This document shows, piece by piece, positions 1 to 9,115 of a stretch of DNA of 64,000 nucleotides. How positions within the stretch are numbered: the stretch's first letter is position 1; every line of letters begins with the position of its first letter. Location of the stretch: the NCBI GenBank assembly GCA_026131555.1, contig JAMXJH010000006.1, positions 62,001 to 126,000 of the forward strand. The letters run 5' to 3'. The notes beneath the pieces are model-generated. The model was not told the origin of the DNA. It saw only the letters and a program-made list of their open reading frames with translations, and did not search any database. Both the position numbers and the translations under genes were made by a program. This DNA comes from Aerococcaceae bacterium NML190073 (GTDB lineage Bacteria > Bacillota > Bacilli > Lactobacillales > Aerococcaceae).

Positions 1-1884
1 CAAATTAGCTGCCGGAATAATCAATTCCGCTAGGGAAACACCGTAATTTTCGACAAAGACAATCTTAATCATGTCATTCAATGAAACATCATTGTTAATC
101 AAATCTGCCAAGGCATTGATTAACTTAATGATTTGCTTAGCGTAATAGTAGCTCGGTGCCGCCTTTGCCCCGAAGATGAAGACGCGCTTAGCAAATGGCG
201 TTTCCGGATTGTCCTTTAGTTGTAAGTAACGGTCAATAATATGCATCACTTGCAATAACTGCCGCTTATAGGCGTGCAATCGTTTAATCTGCACATCAAA
301 CATTGCCTTCGGATCAATCGTAATGCCCATCTTCTTCTCGACAAAGTCCGCAAACCGTTCTTTGTTAGCAACTTTTACTTCAATCAATTGGTTCAACACT
401 TTCTCGTCATTATGGAAAGCGCGCAATAAATGCATTTCCTTAGGTTGGAAACGCCAATCCGTTCCGATGACTTCATCCAATACTCGACTTAGACGCTCAT
501 TCGCTAACTGCACCCAGCGACGATGCGTTACCCCATTCGTCTTATTATTGAATTTGAATGGATAAATCGTCTTGAAATCACGCAAAGTATAGTGTTCCAA
601 AATTTCCGTATGTAATTTTGCGACACCATTCACACTGTGGCTGGCGATAATTGCCAAGTTTGCCATCAGCACTTGATCACCATGAATCGGTGCAGTTTTG
701 TACGCTAATTCTGCGCCGTAAAGTTCGGTTTTTTCTTCAATATGACGACGATTGATTTCCGCAATAATTTGGGCAATGCGCGGCACCAAACTTTCAATCA
801 TATAGAACGGCCAACGCTCCATCGCCTCCGCCAAAATCGTATGGTTGGTATAAGAAGTTGATTTCTTCGTAATATTCCACGCCTGTTCCCATGTCAAATC
901 TTCTTCATCAATCAGAATGCGCATCAATTCCGGAATACAGAATGTTGGGTGCGTATCGTTGATATGAATCGCAATTTTTTCCGGGAAAAGACTCCATGGT
1001 AAATGCAATGATTTGTAGTAACGCATAATGGTTTGAATGCCGGCACTACACATAAAGTATTCTTGCTTCAAACGTAGCATACGTCCTTCATAGTTTGAGT
1101 CATCCGGGTATAAAACTTCCGTGATTTCTTTAATTTCTTGACGTTGCTCATTCGTTAAATACTTGGCTTCTTCATGATAAGGAATTTCCGCTGAGAATAG
1201 ACGTAAGTTGTTGACTACCCCATTGCGGTAACCGATTTGTGGTGTGTCGTAAGGAACTGCCAACACATCGAATGTATTCTCATAAACAGGCTTCAAATCG
1301 CCATTTTCGTTGGGTTGTAACCATACATTCCCTCCGAAACGAACGAGGACTGCTTTGGATTCTTTGCGCACTTCCCACGGATTCGGGTTGCGCAACCAGT
1401 TTTCCGGCAATTCAATTTGATACCCGTCGATGAATTTTTGCTTGAATAAACCGTAGCGGTAACGAATGCCTGTTCCGTTCCCCAAGATGCCCGTTGATGC
1501 CATTGAATCCATAAAGCAAGAGGCTAAACGTCCTAAACCACCGTTCCCCAGAGCCGGATCCACTTCAGCTTGTGCAATGGCTTCGAAATCCAAGCCCATC
1601 TCTGTTAGAGCAGTGCGTGCGGTATCCAACAAATCCATATTCAATAAATAACGTTTCAATTGTCTTCCCGGTAGAAATTCCATCGAGAAATAGTAAACTT
1701 GTTTCTGCTTATTGTCCAAAGTTTCTTGATTATACTTCACCCATTGATCTGTATAGAGGGAACGTAATAAATTACCTAAAGCTTGAAACTGCTCGATAGC
1801 GCTCCCTTTTTTGTATTGAATGGCGTACATATCTTCAAACTTCTTCTTATAGGCTTCCTTAAATTCTGCCACTGTTAATGTCAT
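1..1884 (-). CDS. glgP: glycogen phosphorylase, C-terminus cut off by window edge
   Basis: Glycogen/maltodextrin phosphorylase releases glucose-1-phosphate from alpha-1,4-glucan ends in the cytosol. The 628 visible codons read as a classic GT35 enzyme: an N-terminal YYFSMEFLPGR segment, then GNGGLGRLASCFMDSMA, then GIRYRYGLF, then HINDTHP, then NGVTHRRW. The sequence ends at the edge in YGVSLAELIIPAANL, so roughly the last 170 residues, including the PLP-binding lysine, lie outside. I chose the ATG at 1884 because GGAAGGAG lies about 12 nt upstream; it starts 25 nt after the glgA stop. It is the last gene of glgB-C-D-A-P, the order known from Bacillus subtilis. Nothing in the visible part looks broken. 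Confidence 0.95.
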   Translation of the reverse strand, partial: MTLTVAEFKEAYKKKFEDMYAIQYKKGSAIEQFQALGNLLRSLYTDQWVKYNQETLDNKQKQVYYFSMEFLPGRQLKRYLLNMDLLDTARTALTEMGLDFEAIAQAEVDPALGNGGLGRLASCFMDSMASTGILGNGTGIRYRYGLFKQKFIDGYQIELPENWLRNPNPWEVRKESKAVLVRFGGNVWLQPNENGDLKPVYENTFDVLAVPYDTPQIGYRNGVVNNLRLFSAEIPYHEEAKYLTNEQRQEIKEITEVLYPDDSNYEGRMLRLKQEYFMCSAGIQTIMRYYKSLHLPWSLFPEKIAIHINDTHPTFCIPELMRILIDEEDLTWEQAWNITKKSTSYTNHTILAEAMERWPFYMIESLVPRIAQIIAEINRRHIEEKTELYGAELAYKTAPIHGDQVLMANLAIIASHSVNGVAKLHTEILEHYTLRDFKTIYPFKFNNKTNGVTHRRWVQLANERLSRVLDEVIGTDWRFQPKEMHLLRAFHNDEKVLNQLIEVKVANKERFADFVEKKMGITIDPKAMFDVQIKRLHAYKRQLLQVMHIIDRYLQLKDNPETPFAKRVFIFGAKAAPSYYYAKQIIKLINALADLINNDVSLNDMIKIVFVENYGVSLAELIIPAANL

Positions 1885-1909
1885 GCGTAACAAAAACTCC
1901 TTCCGTCTC

Positions 1910-3346
1910 TTATTCTGAAAGCAATTCGCGATATAATGCGAGGTATTCTTGTGTCGGTACTGTCCAACTGAAGTCGCGACTCATCGCTTGTTTGACAAGT
2001 TGCTGCCATGCTTCTTGATGATTGTAGTACACGTCCAACGCTTGATAAATTGTATGTAATAATGTGCCACCATCAAATTGATAGAAGCTAAATCCGGTTC
2101 CTTCACCTGTGAAACAATTATAAGGCTGAACGGTATCTCTCAACCCACCCGTTTCATGCACAATCGGCAATGTGCCGTAACGCATCGCCATCATTTGAGA
2201 TAACCCACATGGTTCGAACGCACTCGGCATCAAAAATAGATCACTGCCTGCATAAATCAGTTGCGCCAACGCGATATCAAATGTAATCAAACTCTTGATT
2301 TTGTCCGGATATTTGGCTTCGAAATATCTAAAGGAATGCTCAAAGCGTTCCTCGCCCGTTCCTAACAATACGACTTGCACATCTGATTGTAGAAGTGCTT
2401 CCATTTTTTCTTCGACGAGTTGGAAGCCTTTCTGGTCAGTCAATCGGCTGACAATTCCTATTAATGGAACATCCGGACGTTGCGGGAGTCCTACTCTTTC
2501 TTGCAAAGCTTGTTTATTTAATGTTTTGCCGGTTAAATCCTCCCTATTGAAATGATGAGGAATCAAGGCGTCTGTTTCAGGATTGTTCAAATCATAATCA
2601 ATCCCATTGGTGATGCCCCGCAATTTCCAACGATTGTATTGCAATACATCTTCCAAACCTTCGCCAAATTCCGACGTTGTAATTTCATAAGCATATGTTG
2701 GGCTGACTGTTGTCACACGATCTGAGAAATTGATGCCGCCTTTCAAAAAGTTAACATTATCCCAGTAGCGTACCCCGTCGTGCGTATAAGTATTAAATCC
2801 CGTTCCCAACACATTCCCTAAAATTTCCTTTGTGTAAATACCTTGGAAACGTAAATTATGAATCGTCAACACTTTGCGAATGTTACGTAGGCGTTCACGC
2901 CAATGATAACGGTCAACCAATAGTACCGGAACCATTGCCGTATGCCAATCATTACAATGGATGATGTCAGGAATCCAATCAATGACTTCCAACATCTCAA
3001 TAATCGCGGTTGAGAAGAATCCGAAACGCTCACCATCATCCCATTGTCCATACAATGATGCGCGGTCGAAATAGCTCAAATTATCAATGAAATAGTAAGT
3101 AACACCGTCCAAAGCTAATTGCTTAATGCCACAGTACACATTTTTGACACCGAGTTGGAAACGGAAGTGGCAAATTTCTTCCACTTGGTCGCGATACTTA
3201 GCGGGCATTTGCGTATAGTACGGCAACACAACACGAATATCGACGCCTTGCTTTGCTAATTCTTTCGGCAAAGCGTATGCAACATCTCCTAAGCCACCCG
3301 TCTTAAAAAACGGTGCCGCTTCTCCTGAAGCAAACAATATTTTCAT
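1910..3346 (-). CDS. glgA: glycogen synthase (ADP-glucose type)
   Basis: GT5 glycogen synthase, elongating alpha-1,4-glucan from ADP-glucose. The protein (478 aa, normal length) begins MKILFASGEAAPFFKTGGLGDV, containing the KTGGL motif that binds ADP-glucose. Further on are HNLRFQG, NGIDYDLNNP and the C-terminal PSAFEPCGLSQMMAMRYG signature with the catalytic Glu, then ETGGLRDTV. An in-frame GTG-type extension to 3433 exists, but AGGAGG lies 6 nt upstream of the ATG at 3346 and the family start is MKILF, so I use 3346. It follows glgD by 10 nt and precedes glgP by 25 nt, so it is translated from the polycistronic glg message. Confidence 0.97.
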   Translation of the reverse strand: MKILFASGEAAPFFKTGGLGDVAYALPKELAKQGVDIRVVLPYYTQMPAKYRDQVEEICHFRFQLGVKNVYCGIKQLALDGVTYYFIDNLSYFDRASLYGQWDDGERFGFFSTAIIEMLEVIDWIPDIIHCNDWHTAMVPVLLVDRYHWRERLRNIRKVLTIHNLRFQGIYTKEILGNVLGTGFNTYTHDGVRYWDNVNFLKGGINFSDRVTTVSPTYAYEITTSEFGEGLEDVLQYNRWKLRGITNGIDYDLNNPETDALIPHHFNREDLTGKTLNKQALQERVGLPQRPDVPLIGIVSRLTDQKGFQLVEEKMEALLQSDVQVVLLGTGEERFEHSFRYFEAKYPDKIKSLITFDIALAQLIYAGSDLFLMPSAFEPCGLSQMMAMRYGTLPIVHETGGLRDTVQPYNCFTGEGTGFSFYQFDGGTLLHTIYQALDVYYNHQEAWQQLVKQAMSRDFSWTVPTQEYLALYRELLSE

Positions 3347-3356
3347 GTTGTTCCTC

Positions 3357-4502
3357 CTATGCTTCGACGTACGAATTTTTTTCGATAACGATAATATTAT
3401 CCGGTGTGCCGATAATTTTAGCGCCCGGTGCAACTATGCTATCTTTATCAATGATGGCATAGGCAACTTCTGCACCTTCGCCAATGTGGACACCTTGAAG
3501 AATGATACTATCAGTTACTTTTGCTTGGTTTTCAATCTTTACTTTACGCGACACAAGTGAATGATGCACACGTCCTGCAATCGTTGCTCCTGTCCCAATC
3601 ACTGATTGAGTGACTTCAGATTCAACACCGTAATAAGTTGGCACACCATTTTTTGTCTTGGTTAAGACAGGAATACTTGAGTGGAACACCGCTGTAAACT
3701 TAGAGCGATCTAACATATCCATATTCGCTTGATAGTAACGTCCAATCGAGTCGATATTTGCTGTATAACCTGTGTATTCATAAGCATTGACTGTGCCTTC
3801 CAACAAATAATGTTGAATCAATTCGTCGACTTCCATGTAAACATCTTCTTCGACGGCACGGTCAATTAATTCATTCAATTTCGCGACGCTAATCACATAC
3901 ATTCCCAAACTTGCACTCACTTTCTCTTCCGTTGTTAAAGCAGAGTACTCGCGCAATTCTTGGACTTGATGCGCATCATCAAAAATAATCGCCCGTGTCT
4001 TAGGTGTCGCTGTACCTAGAAATTCCTTTTCCATCGGTTTGTAAATAACCGTGATATCCTTGCCTTGATTAATGTGTTGGCGCAACACAGCGCGAATATC
4101 AATATTAGCAATAATCTTGCTACCTGCTACAAAGACATATTCCGCTTTGGAACGTGCCATGAACACGCGGTGATTATAATAAAAATCTTCGTGCTCATTC
4201 TCTTTGTGATGCCTTAACTTCCAATTCTGTTGAGAGAAAGTGAAAATACCACCCGATACCGGAGAATCCAAATCCCACGCAGCGCCCGAACGAATATGGT
4301 CATAAATGGAACGTCCGGATTCTGCGATAAACAACGCAACTGAACTGATTTCCGCATGACAAATCGCCGATAATGCAAAGTCAATAACACGATAACGATT
4401 GACGAATGGCAACCCGGCAATCGGACGCGTATTTGTCAGAGGTTTCAACGCCTTATCATCTTCCGTTAAATTCAAAATTGCACATAATTTATTCTTCACC
4501 AT
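3357..4502 (-). CDS. glgD: GlgD, regulatory paralogue of ADP-glucose pyrophosphorylase
   Basis: A 381-aa nucleotidyltransferase-like protein with a C-terminal left-handed beta-helix (hexapeptide-type repeats such as [13 protein letters not shown] and [15 protein letters not shown]). The N-terminus [16 protein letters not shown] replaces the GGGQGTRL loop expected of an active pyrophosphorylase, which is the hallmark of GlgD. In Firmicutes GlgD forms a heteromer with GlgC and raises its activity (family knowledge). Its start overlaps the glgC 3' end by 14 nt, which supports translational coupling and a GlgC-GlgD complex. GlgD itself is not expected to be catalytic. Confidence 0.95.
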   Translation of the reverse strand: MVKNKLCAILNLTEDDKALKPLTNTRPIAGLPFVNRYRVIDFALSAICHAEISSVALFIAESGRSIYDHIRSGAAWDLDSPVSGGIFTFSQQNWKLRHHKENEHEDFYYNHRVFMARSKAEYVFVAGSKIIANIDIRAVLRQHINQGKDITVIYKPMEKEFLGTATPKTRAIIFDDAHQVQELREYSALTTEEKVSASLGMYVISVAKLNELIDRAVEEDVYMEVDELIQHYLLEGTVNAYEYTGYTANIDSIGRYYQANMDMLDRSKFTAVFHSSIPVLTKTKNGVPTYYGVESEVTQSVIGTGATIAGRVHHSLVSRKVKIENQAKVTDSIILQGVHIGEGAEVAYAIIDKDSIVAPGAKIIGTPDNIIVIEKNSYVEA

Positions 4503-5640
4503 CGTTTTTCGGACCTCCTATTACTTCTGCGTAGCCAACAACTGCAATATCATTCGGTGTACCAATCACACTTGCACCGTCCGCAATCACCGCTCTTTCT
4601 CCTAGAATTGCATACTCTACGTGACAATTTTTGCCGATTTTGACATCAGCCATAATAACCGATTCTGCTACTGTCGAGTTGGCACCGACGGTTACATTTT
4701 GCGAAAGGATAGAGTGATGCACTTTTCCTGCCACGAAGCAGCCGTCAACAACGAACGAATCGGTCACTTTAGCCTCTTCCGTAAAGAATTGTGGCGGTGT
4801 CACAGCTTGCGAAGTAAAGATACGCCATGTATCTTCGCTAATATTAAGCGGATGATTTGGGTCTAAGAATTCCATGTTCGCTTCCCACAGGCTTTCAATT
4901 GTTCCTACATCTTTCCAATAGCCGTCAAATGCATATGCAAAACAGTTTTCAGCATTTTTCAAATAGGCTGGAATAACGTGTTTACCGAAGTCTTCCATCA
5001 TACGTTCTTTAGCGGCATCTTCTACTAAGTATCTCCGTAAAGTTGGCCAGTTGAAGATATAAATTCCCATTGACGCCAAATTCGATTTCGGTTCAGCCGG
5101 TTTTTCTTCGAATTCGATGATGCGGTTTGTGTGGTCTGTATTCATGATACCAAATCTTGATGCTTCCTTAATCGGTACAGGAATGACACCAACTGTAAGA
5201 CTGGCATCGTTACGTTTATGCTCATCTAGCATCGCGCTGTAGTCCATTTTGTAAATATGGTCGCCTGATAAAACGAGCACATATTCTGGGTTGAGTGAAT
5301 CAATGTAACTAATGTTTTGATAAATGGCGTTGGCTGTCCCTTTGAACCATTTCTCTCCGTCTGAACTTGAATAAGGTTGTAGAATGGTTGCCCCACCTGA
5401 ACGACTTGTCAAGCCCCATGCGGAACCTTTGCCGATATGTTCATTCAACTCAAGCGGCTGATATTGCGTGACAACTCCGACTTGCTTGATACCTGAATGC
5501 GTACAATTACTCAACGCAAAATCAATAATTCGGTATTTCCCTCCGAACGGTACGGCAGGTTTAGCCGTTTGCTTGGTTAAAGCGCCCAAGCGTGTTCCTT
5601 GCCCACCTGCGAGAATCATTGCAATCATTTCCTGTTTCAT
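4489..5640 (-). CDS. glgC: glucose-1-phosphate adenylyltransferase
   Basis: Makes ADP-glucose from ATP and glucose-1-phosphate, the committed step of glycogen synthesis. [36 protein letters not shown] is split here as AGGQGTRL (pyrophosphorylase loop) and [26 protein letters not shown] and a C-terminal beta-helix follow. Two starts are possible: ATG at 5661 or ATG at 5640. The 5640 start matches family N-termini ([13 protein letters not shown]). The AAAGGAG at 5691-5697 is far from both, but a perfect 9-bp inverted repeat (5650-5658 with 5680-5688) would fold out the intervening bases and bring it about 10 nt from the 5640 ATG. I therefore prefer 5640, giving 383 aa. Confidence 0.92.
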   Translation of the reverse strand: MKQEMIAMILAGGQGTRLGALTKQTAKPAVPFGGKYRIIDFALSNCTHSGIKQVGVVTQYQPLELNEHIGKGSAWGLTSRSGGATILQPYSSSDGEKWFKGTANAIYQNISYIDSLNPEYVLVLSGDHIYKMDYSAMLDEHKRNDASLTVGVIPVPIKEASRFGIMNTDHTNRIIEFEEKPAEPKSNLASMGIYIFNWPTLRRYLVEDAAKERMMEDFGKHVIPAYLKNAENCFAYAFDGYWKDVGTIESLWEANMEFLDPNHPLNISEDTWRIFTSQAVTPPQFFTEEAKVTDSFVVDGCFVAGKVHHSILSQNVTVGANSTVAESVIMADVKIGKNCHVEYAILGERAVIADGASVIGTPNDIAVVGYAEVIGGPKNDGEE

Positions 5641-5649
5641 GTTTTTGTC

Positions 5650-5697
5650 TAGAATACGCATCGTTGGCGAGACGTAAGTCGTATTCTATCTCCTTTC
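5650..5697 (-). promoter_or_regulatory. hairpin between the glgC Shine-Dalgarno and its start codon
   Basis: On the minus strand AAAGGAG is followed at once by TAGAATACG (5680-5688), a 21-nt loop and CGTATTCTA (5650-5658), then GACAAAAAC and the ATG at 5640. The arms are perfectly complementary. Folded, the Shine-Dalgarno sits about 10 nt from the ATG; unfolded it is about 48 nt away. This resembles known cases where a helix in the ribosome-binding region restores spacing (for example phage T4 gene 38). The sequence shows the repeat; the role is inference. Confidence 0.55.
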
Positions 5698-5701
5698 TAA
5701 T

Positions 5702-7591
5702 TTATTTTGCGCCATAAATCCGTTTAGGCTTGATGTAAAGAACCGATAGAGCCGGAATAACACATTCAATCGAATACGGTTGTCCGTTAAATGGAATGTC
5801 TTCCGTCTTCATCACCGGTAAGTTTTCTTGCCAACTTCCACCAAATTCTGCCATTTCAGAATTCAATAACACTTCATATTGCCCTTTGAACGGTACGCCG
5901 ATACGCGTTTGTTGACGTTCCACCGGCACAAAATTACACGCAATAATTAAGAAGTCACGAGGCGCTTTTCCCTTACGAAGGAAGGTCAACACACCCTCTT
6001 CTAAATTATCGGCATCCAATCCTTCAAATCCTTCCGGCGAATGATCCAACTGATGTAATGCTTTGTATGTTTGACCTATATGATTGACAGTCTTCATATA
6101 ATGCTGGTATTCTTTATTGAATTCATTATTCAAATCACACCATTCTAAGCCGGAATAGAAGCGCCATTCCAGAAACTGTCCGATTTCATTGCCCATGAAA
6201 TGAAGTTTCTTACCCGGTTGTGCCATCATATAACCGTGGATTGTTCGCAGTGTTGCAAACTGGTTATAGCGGTCGCCACCGATTTTGCCCAGCATAGAAT
6301 TTTTGCCATGAACAACCTCATCGTGTGAATAAGGCAAAATATAACGTTCCTTAAATTGGTATACAAATACAAAGGTAATTAAACGTAAACTTGCGGGTCT
6401 ATACAAAGGGTCCATTTCAAAAAATTTGAGCGTATCATTCATCCAGCCCATGTTCCACTTGTAATCAAAGCCAAGTCCGCCTTCTTCTATCGAGTGGGTA
6501 ATGCCTTCACGACTGGTACTCTCTTCCGCAATCATCAACACGTCCGGCAGCTGTCTCTTAATAGTTGTATTCAATTTCCGCAAGAACGCAACTCCTTGAC
6601 GATTCTCATTTGTACCGTCTTCATTCGGTGTCCATGGTCCTTGATCGAAATCCAAATACAACATATTCGATACTGCATCTACTCGCAATCCATCTAAATG
6701 AAATTCCTTCAACCAAAACATTGCATTTGAAATGAGGAAACTTTGGACTTGATTTTTGCCTAAATCAAAATTCAACGTACCCCAGCCGACATTATTTGCG
6801 CGGTTCGGATCTTGATACTCGAAAGTTGGCGTTCCGTCAAAATAAGATAGTGCATATGAATTCCGACAAAAATGTCCGGGAACCCAATCCATCAAGACAC
6901 CGATTCCCGCCTGATGTGCTCTGTCGACAAAACGCTTGAAACCGTTGAAATCACCATATCTACTACAAATTGCGTAGTATCCGGTAATTTGATAACCCCA
7001 TGATGCGTCAAGCGGATGATCCATAATCGGCATGAATTCAATATGGGTGTATCCCATCTCTTTCACGTACGGAATCAATTCATTCGCCAATTCATCGAAG
7101 GAATATGGAACGCCATCCATATGTTGCTTCCATGAAGTGGCGTGTACTTCATAAATTTGAATAGGCATTTCATAGAGATTTTTCTTGGCACGTGACCGCA
7201 ACCATGTTTGGTCACGCCATTCATATTCGTCCATTTCATGGACAATGGTTGCGTCTTTCGGTGCTATCTCAAAGCGGAACCCGAATGGGTCCATCTTATA
7301 TTCAATATGTCCGTTGCCATGGTCAATGCCGTACTTATAACAATGTCCCTCACACGCCTCATTTACAAATAAACTCCAAACACCGCCTTCTAAACGTTCC
7401 ATCACTTGATTCGTCCAACAATTGAAATCCCCCTGCAAATAGACTGCATAAGCATTCGGTGCCCAAACACTGAAACGAAAACCTTCTACCCCTTGCTCAC
7501 AAGAATACTTGCTACCTAGAAATTGATAAGCACTATAATGATTTCCTTCGTTAAAGTAATAAATATTCTCCTGTAAATGTTCTCTTACCAT
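5702..7591 (-). CDS. glgB: 1,4-alpha-glucan branching enzyme
   Basis: GH13 branching enzyme of 629 aa, usual length; it introduces alpha-1,6 branches into glycogen. An N-terminal CBM48 domain (about residues 20-115, FRFSVWAPNAYAVYLQGDFN) precedes the catalytic barrel. The catalytic regions are visible: DWVPGHF, DGLRVDAVSNML (nucleophile Asp), AEESTSREG (acid Glu) and YSHDEVVHGK. An all-beta C-terminal domain follows. The ATG at 7591 has AAGGGGGT about 9 nt upstream. It is the first gene of the glg operon; glgC follows after about 60 nt. Expression is probably driven by the CcpA-controlled promoter just upstream. Confidence 0.97.
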   Translation of the reverse strand: MVREHLQENIYYFNEGNHYSAYQFLGSKYSCEQGVEGFRFSVWAPNAYAVYLQGDFNCWTNQVMERLEGGVWSLFVNEACEGHCYKYGIDHGNGHIEYKMDPFGFRFEIAPKDATIVHEMDEYEWRDQTWLRSRAKKNLYEMPIQIYEVHATSWKQHMDGVPYSFDELANELIPYVKEMGYTHIEFMPIMDHPLDASWGYQITGYYAICSRYGDFNGFKRFVDRAHQAGIGVLMDWVPGHFCRNSYALSYFDGTPTFEYQDPNRANNVGWGTLNFDLGKNQVQSFLISNAMFWLKEFHLDGLRVDAVSNMLYLDFDQGPWTPNEDGTNENRQGVAFLRKLNTTIKRQLPDVLMIAEESTSREGITHSIEEGGLGFDYKWNMGWMNDTLKFFEMDPLYRPASLRLITFVFVYQFKERYILPYSHDEVVHGKNSMLGKIGGDRYNQFATLRTIHGYMMAQPGKKLHFMGNEIGQFLEWRFYSGLEWCDLNNEFNKEYQHYMKTVNHIGQTYKALHQLDHSPEGFEGLDADNLEEGVLTFLRKGKAPRDFLIIACNFVPVERQQTRIGVPFKGQYEVLLNSEMAEFGGSWQENLPVMKTEDIPFNGQPYSIECVIPALSVLYIKPKRIYGAK

Positions 7592-7619
7592 ATACTCAAC
7601 CCCCTTAACTATTAGCTTA

Positions 7620-7648
7620 ATTATAGCATTGTAAGCGCTTTATGTAAA
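7620..7648 (-). promoter_or_regulatory. promoter of the glgBCDAP operon
   Basis: Minus strand: -35 TTTACA (7643-7648), 17-bp spacer, -10 TATAAT (7620-7625) with an extended TGC just before it. It lies about 30 bp upstream of the glgB start. The spacer contains a cre-like site. Confidence 0.75.
7630..7643 (-). promoter_or_regulatory. cre-like CcpA site inside the glg promoter
   Basis: Minus strand ATAAAGCGCTTACA matches the cre consensus TGAAAGCGCTTWCA at 12 of 14 positions and includes the AAGCGCTT core. It lies between -35 and -10, where CcpA binding would block RNA polymerase. This suggests glucose repression of glycogen synthesis genes. Confidence 0.6.
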
Positions 7649-7820
7649 TGTAAAAGATAACTTTCAAAGTAAATATCCTGTAATATTTAAGTGAGATTTC
7701 CACTTCGATTCTTTAGTTTTCTAACGTGACTCTCATTTTTATTATACACATTTTCCGTTTATTGTACATTTCTATTGTGAATTTTATCTTAATTATTATT
7801 GGAATGTTCGTGTTTCTTAC
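7649..7820. other. AT-rich intergenic region, no gene seen
   Basis: About 170 bp between the glg promoter and the terminator of the yaiI operon. It has no ORF with a ribosome binding site and no clear RNA fold. Confidence 0.5.
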
Positions 7821-7858
7821 AAAAAAAGTCCGACACAATTACTATGTGTCGGACTTTT
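7821..7858 (-). terminator. rho-independent terminator after the YaiI family gene
   Basis: 14-bp stem (AAAAGTCCGACACA at 7824-7837 and its complement at 7845-7858) with a 7-nt loop and a run of T on the minus strand. The stop codon of the upstream gene lies in the loop. It ends the ArAE-ansA-DUF1189-yaiI operon. Confidence 0.9.
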
Positions 7859-8312
7859 CTTTCAGTTTCTGAAAATGAGATTCAATGGTTTTTATTAAGC
7901 TTTCCTTGAAAGTTTGCTGTTGCTCTGCTGTGAATGGTCGCGGTCCTTTCACACGTTTTCCTGCTTGACGCATTTTTTGATTCAAATAACGCTGTGCTAA
8001 CAAAACATCAATATTATCTAACGTATATCTTTTGCCAGAGTGATGCAGTACAGTTGCTTTCGTCAAAGCGAGCGACGCCAAACCGTAATCTTGCGTAATC
8101 AAAATATCTGTCGCTTCGAGCAAGGACATTATCTTGAAATCAGCTAAGTCCGCCCCTTTATCAACATAAAGCATTTGCACATGAGCAGGACAGGCTTGAT
8201 GTGTGAAATGTGCAATACTTGTCACAATGAGTACAGGAAGTCGATACCTCCCCGCTACGTCAATTGCAACAGATTTAATCGGTGAACCGTCCCCATCAAT
8301 CACAATACGCAT
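7842..8312 (-). CDS. YaiI/YqxD family protein (UPF0178, DUF188)
   Basis: A 156-aa protein with the family N-terminus RIVIDGDGSPIK, central TQDYGLASLAL and C-terminal GKRVKGPRPFT. These are hallmarks of the YaiI/YqxD family, which has a PIN/NYN-like fold with conserved Asp residues (D7, D9 and the D of TQDYGLA) that could bind metal. No biochemical role is established for the family. The start overlaps the stop of the DUF1189 gene by one base (TAATG), so the two are translationally coupled. Last gene of a four-gene operon. Confidence 0.93.
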   Translation of the reverse strand: MRIVIDGDGSPIKSVAIDVAGRYRLPVLIVTSIAHFTHQACPAHVQMLYVDKGADLADFKIMSLLEATDILITQDYGLASLALTKATVLHHSGKRYTLDNIDVLLAQRYLNQKMRQAGKRVKGPRPFTAEQQQTFKESLIKTIESHFQKLKEKSDT

Positions 8313-9106
8313 TATGCTTCCCTCGCTTGCACATACTTGTCATTGAAATGTGTTTTCCAATACACCAGAATGAGCATTAGGATAAAGCCAATTCCTTGCA
8401 TTGTTAGCACCGCCGTCGGATCTTGAGTCATATACCCGGCAATTGCCGCCACCACACTCGGTATCCCCAAACAGTTATAACTAATCGTCAGCGCCTCTTT
8501 GTAATTGCGAATATTGAATAAAGGATTCAAGCGCATCAACGACAGAAAGCCACTCACACCAAAGACTAAGATAATAAAGCTAACGCTGAACAATAACCAT
8601 GTATTGATAAAGACAGTCATCACAATTGCTAATCGATTGACAGCAAACCACTGCTTAGACATTGCCGCTACTAAAGCTTCTACACTTTCCGCCCCTCGCA
8701 AAAAATGCCCGTCCAAATCAAATTGTTCAATGGCAGAACGTCCTGCCTCCTGAATGATGAACCCATCTTCAGTAAACACAACACCCGTTTGCTCGCCCAA
8801 TAATTGTCGCGCAGACACTTGATCTTGTCCTACGGCTACAATCCCCTCTGTATGATTTACGACTAGGCGATTTTCCCCTAACTGTAACGCCGTTAACACT
8901 TCATCATTTAGTAAGGCTAATGCCTTGGGCATAAATTGCGTCAAATCTGCTGTTTGCATCCTGCCAATTTGGTGCGAAATAGGTAGCAACAACAACCCCA
9001 CATGCAACAAAATTAACACAAAGAATTGCCAAACCCGTAAATAAGAACGGTTTACGAAGCAGGCAACAGGTGAAAGTGCGGTTTTGAAATAATTTAATGG
9101 GAACAT
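8312..9106 (-). CDS. DUF1189-type membrane protein
   Basis: 264 aa with one N-terminal membrane segment (about residues 27-46), an extracellular middle part of about 110 residues, then three to four membrane segments in the last 110 residues (LLFSVSFIILVFGVSGFL; IPSVVAAIAGYMT; GIGFILMLILVYW). This layout fits DUF1189 (YqxM/maltodextrin-operon protein type) of Firmicutes. Function is unknown. AGGAGAG overlaps the asparaginase stop codon, and the gene is 9 nt from it, so it is co-translated with ansA and yaiI. Confidence 0.75.
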   Translation of the reverse strand: MFPLNYFKTALSPVACFVNRSYLRVWQFFVLILLHVGLLLLPISHQIGRMQTADLTQFMPKALALLNDEVLTALQLGENRLVVNHTEGIVAVGQDQVSARQLLGEQTGVVFTEDGFIIQEAGRSAIEQFDLDGHFLRGAESVEALVAAMSKQWFAVNRLAIVMTVFINTWLLFSVSFIILVFGVSGFLSLMRLNPLFNIRNYKEALTISYNCLGIPSVVAAIAGYMTQDPTAVLTMQGIGFILMLILVYWKTHFNDKYVQAREA

Positions 9107-9115
9107 AAAACTCTC

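Noticed and set aside
5702-7591. Plus-strand small frames inside glgB and other large genes as overlapping genes
   Set aside because: None has a convincing ribosome binding site or recognisable product; they are shadows of the real genes.
7649-7820. AT-rich gap as a possible small RNA gene
   Set aside because: No promoter-terminator pair of its own and no stable fold seen.
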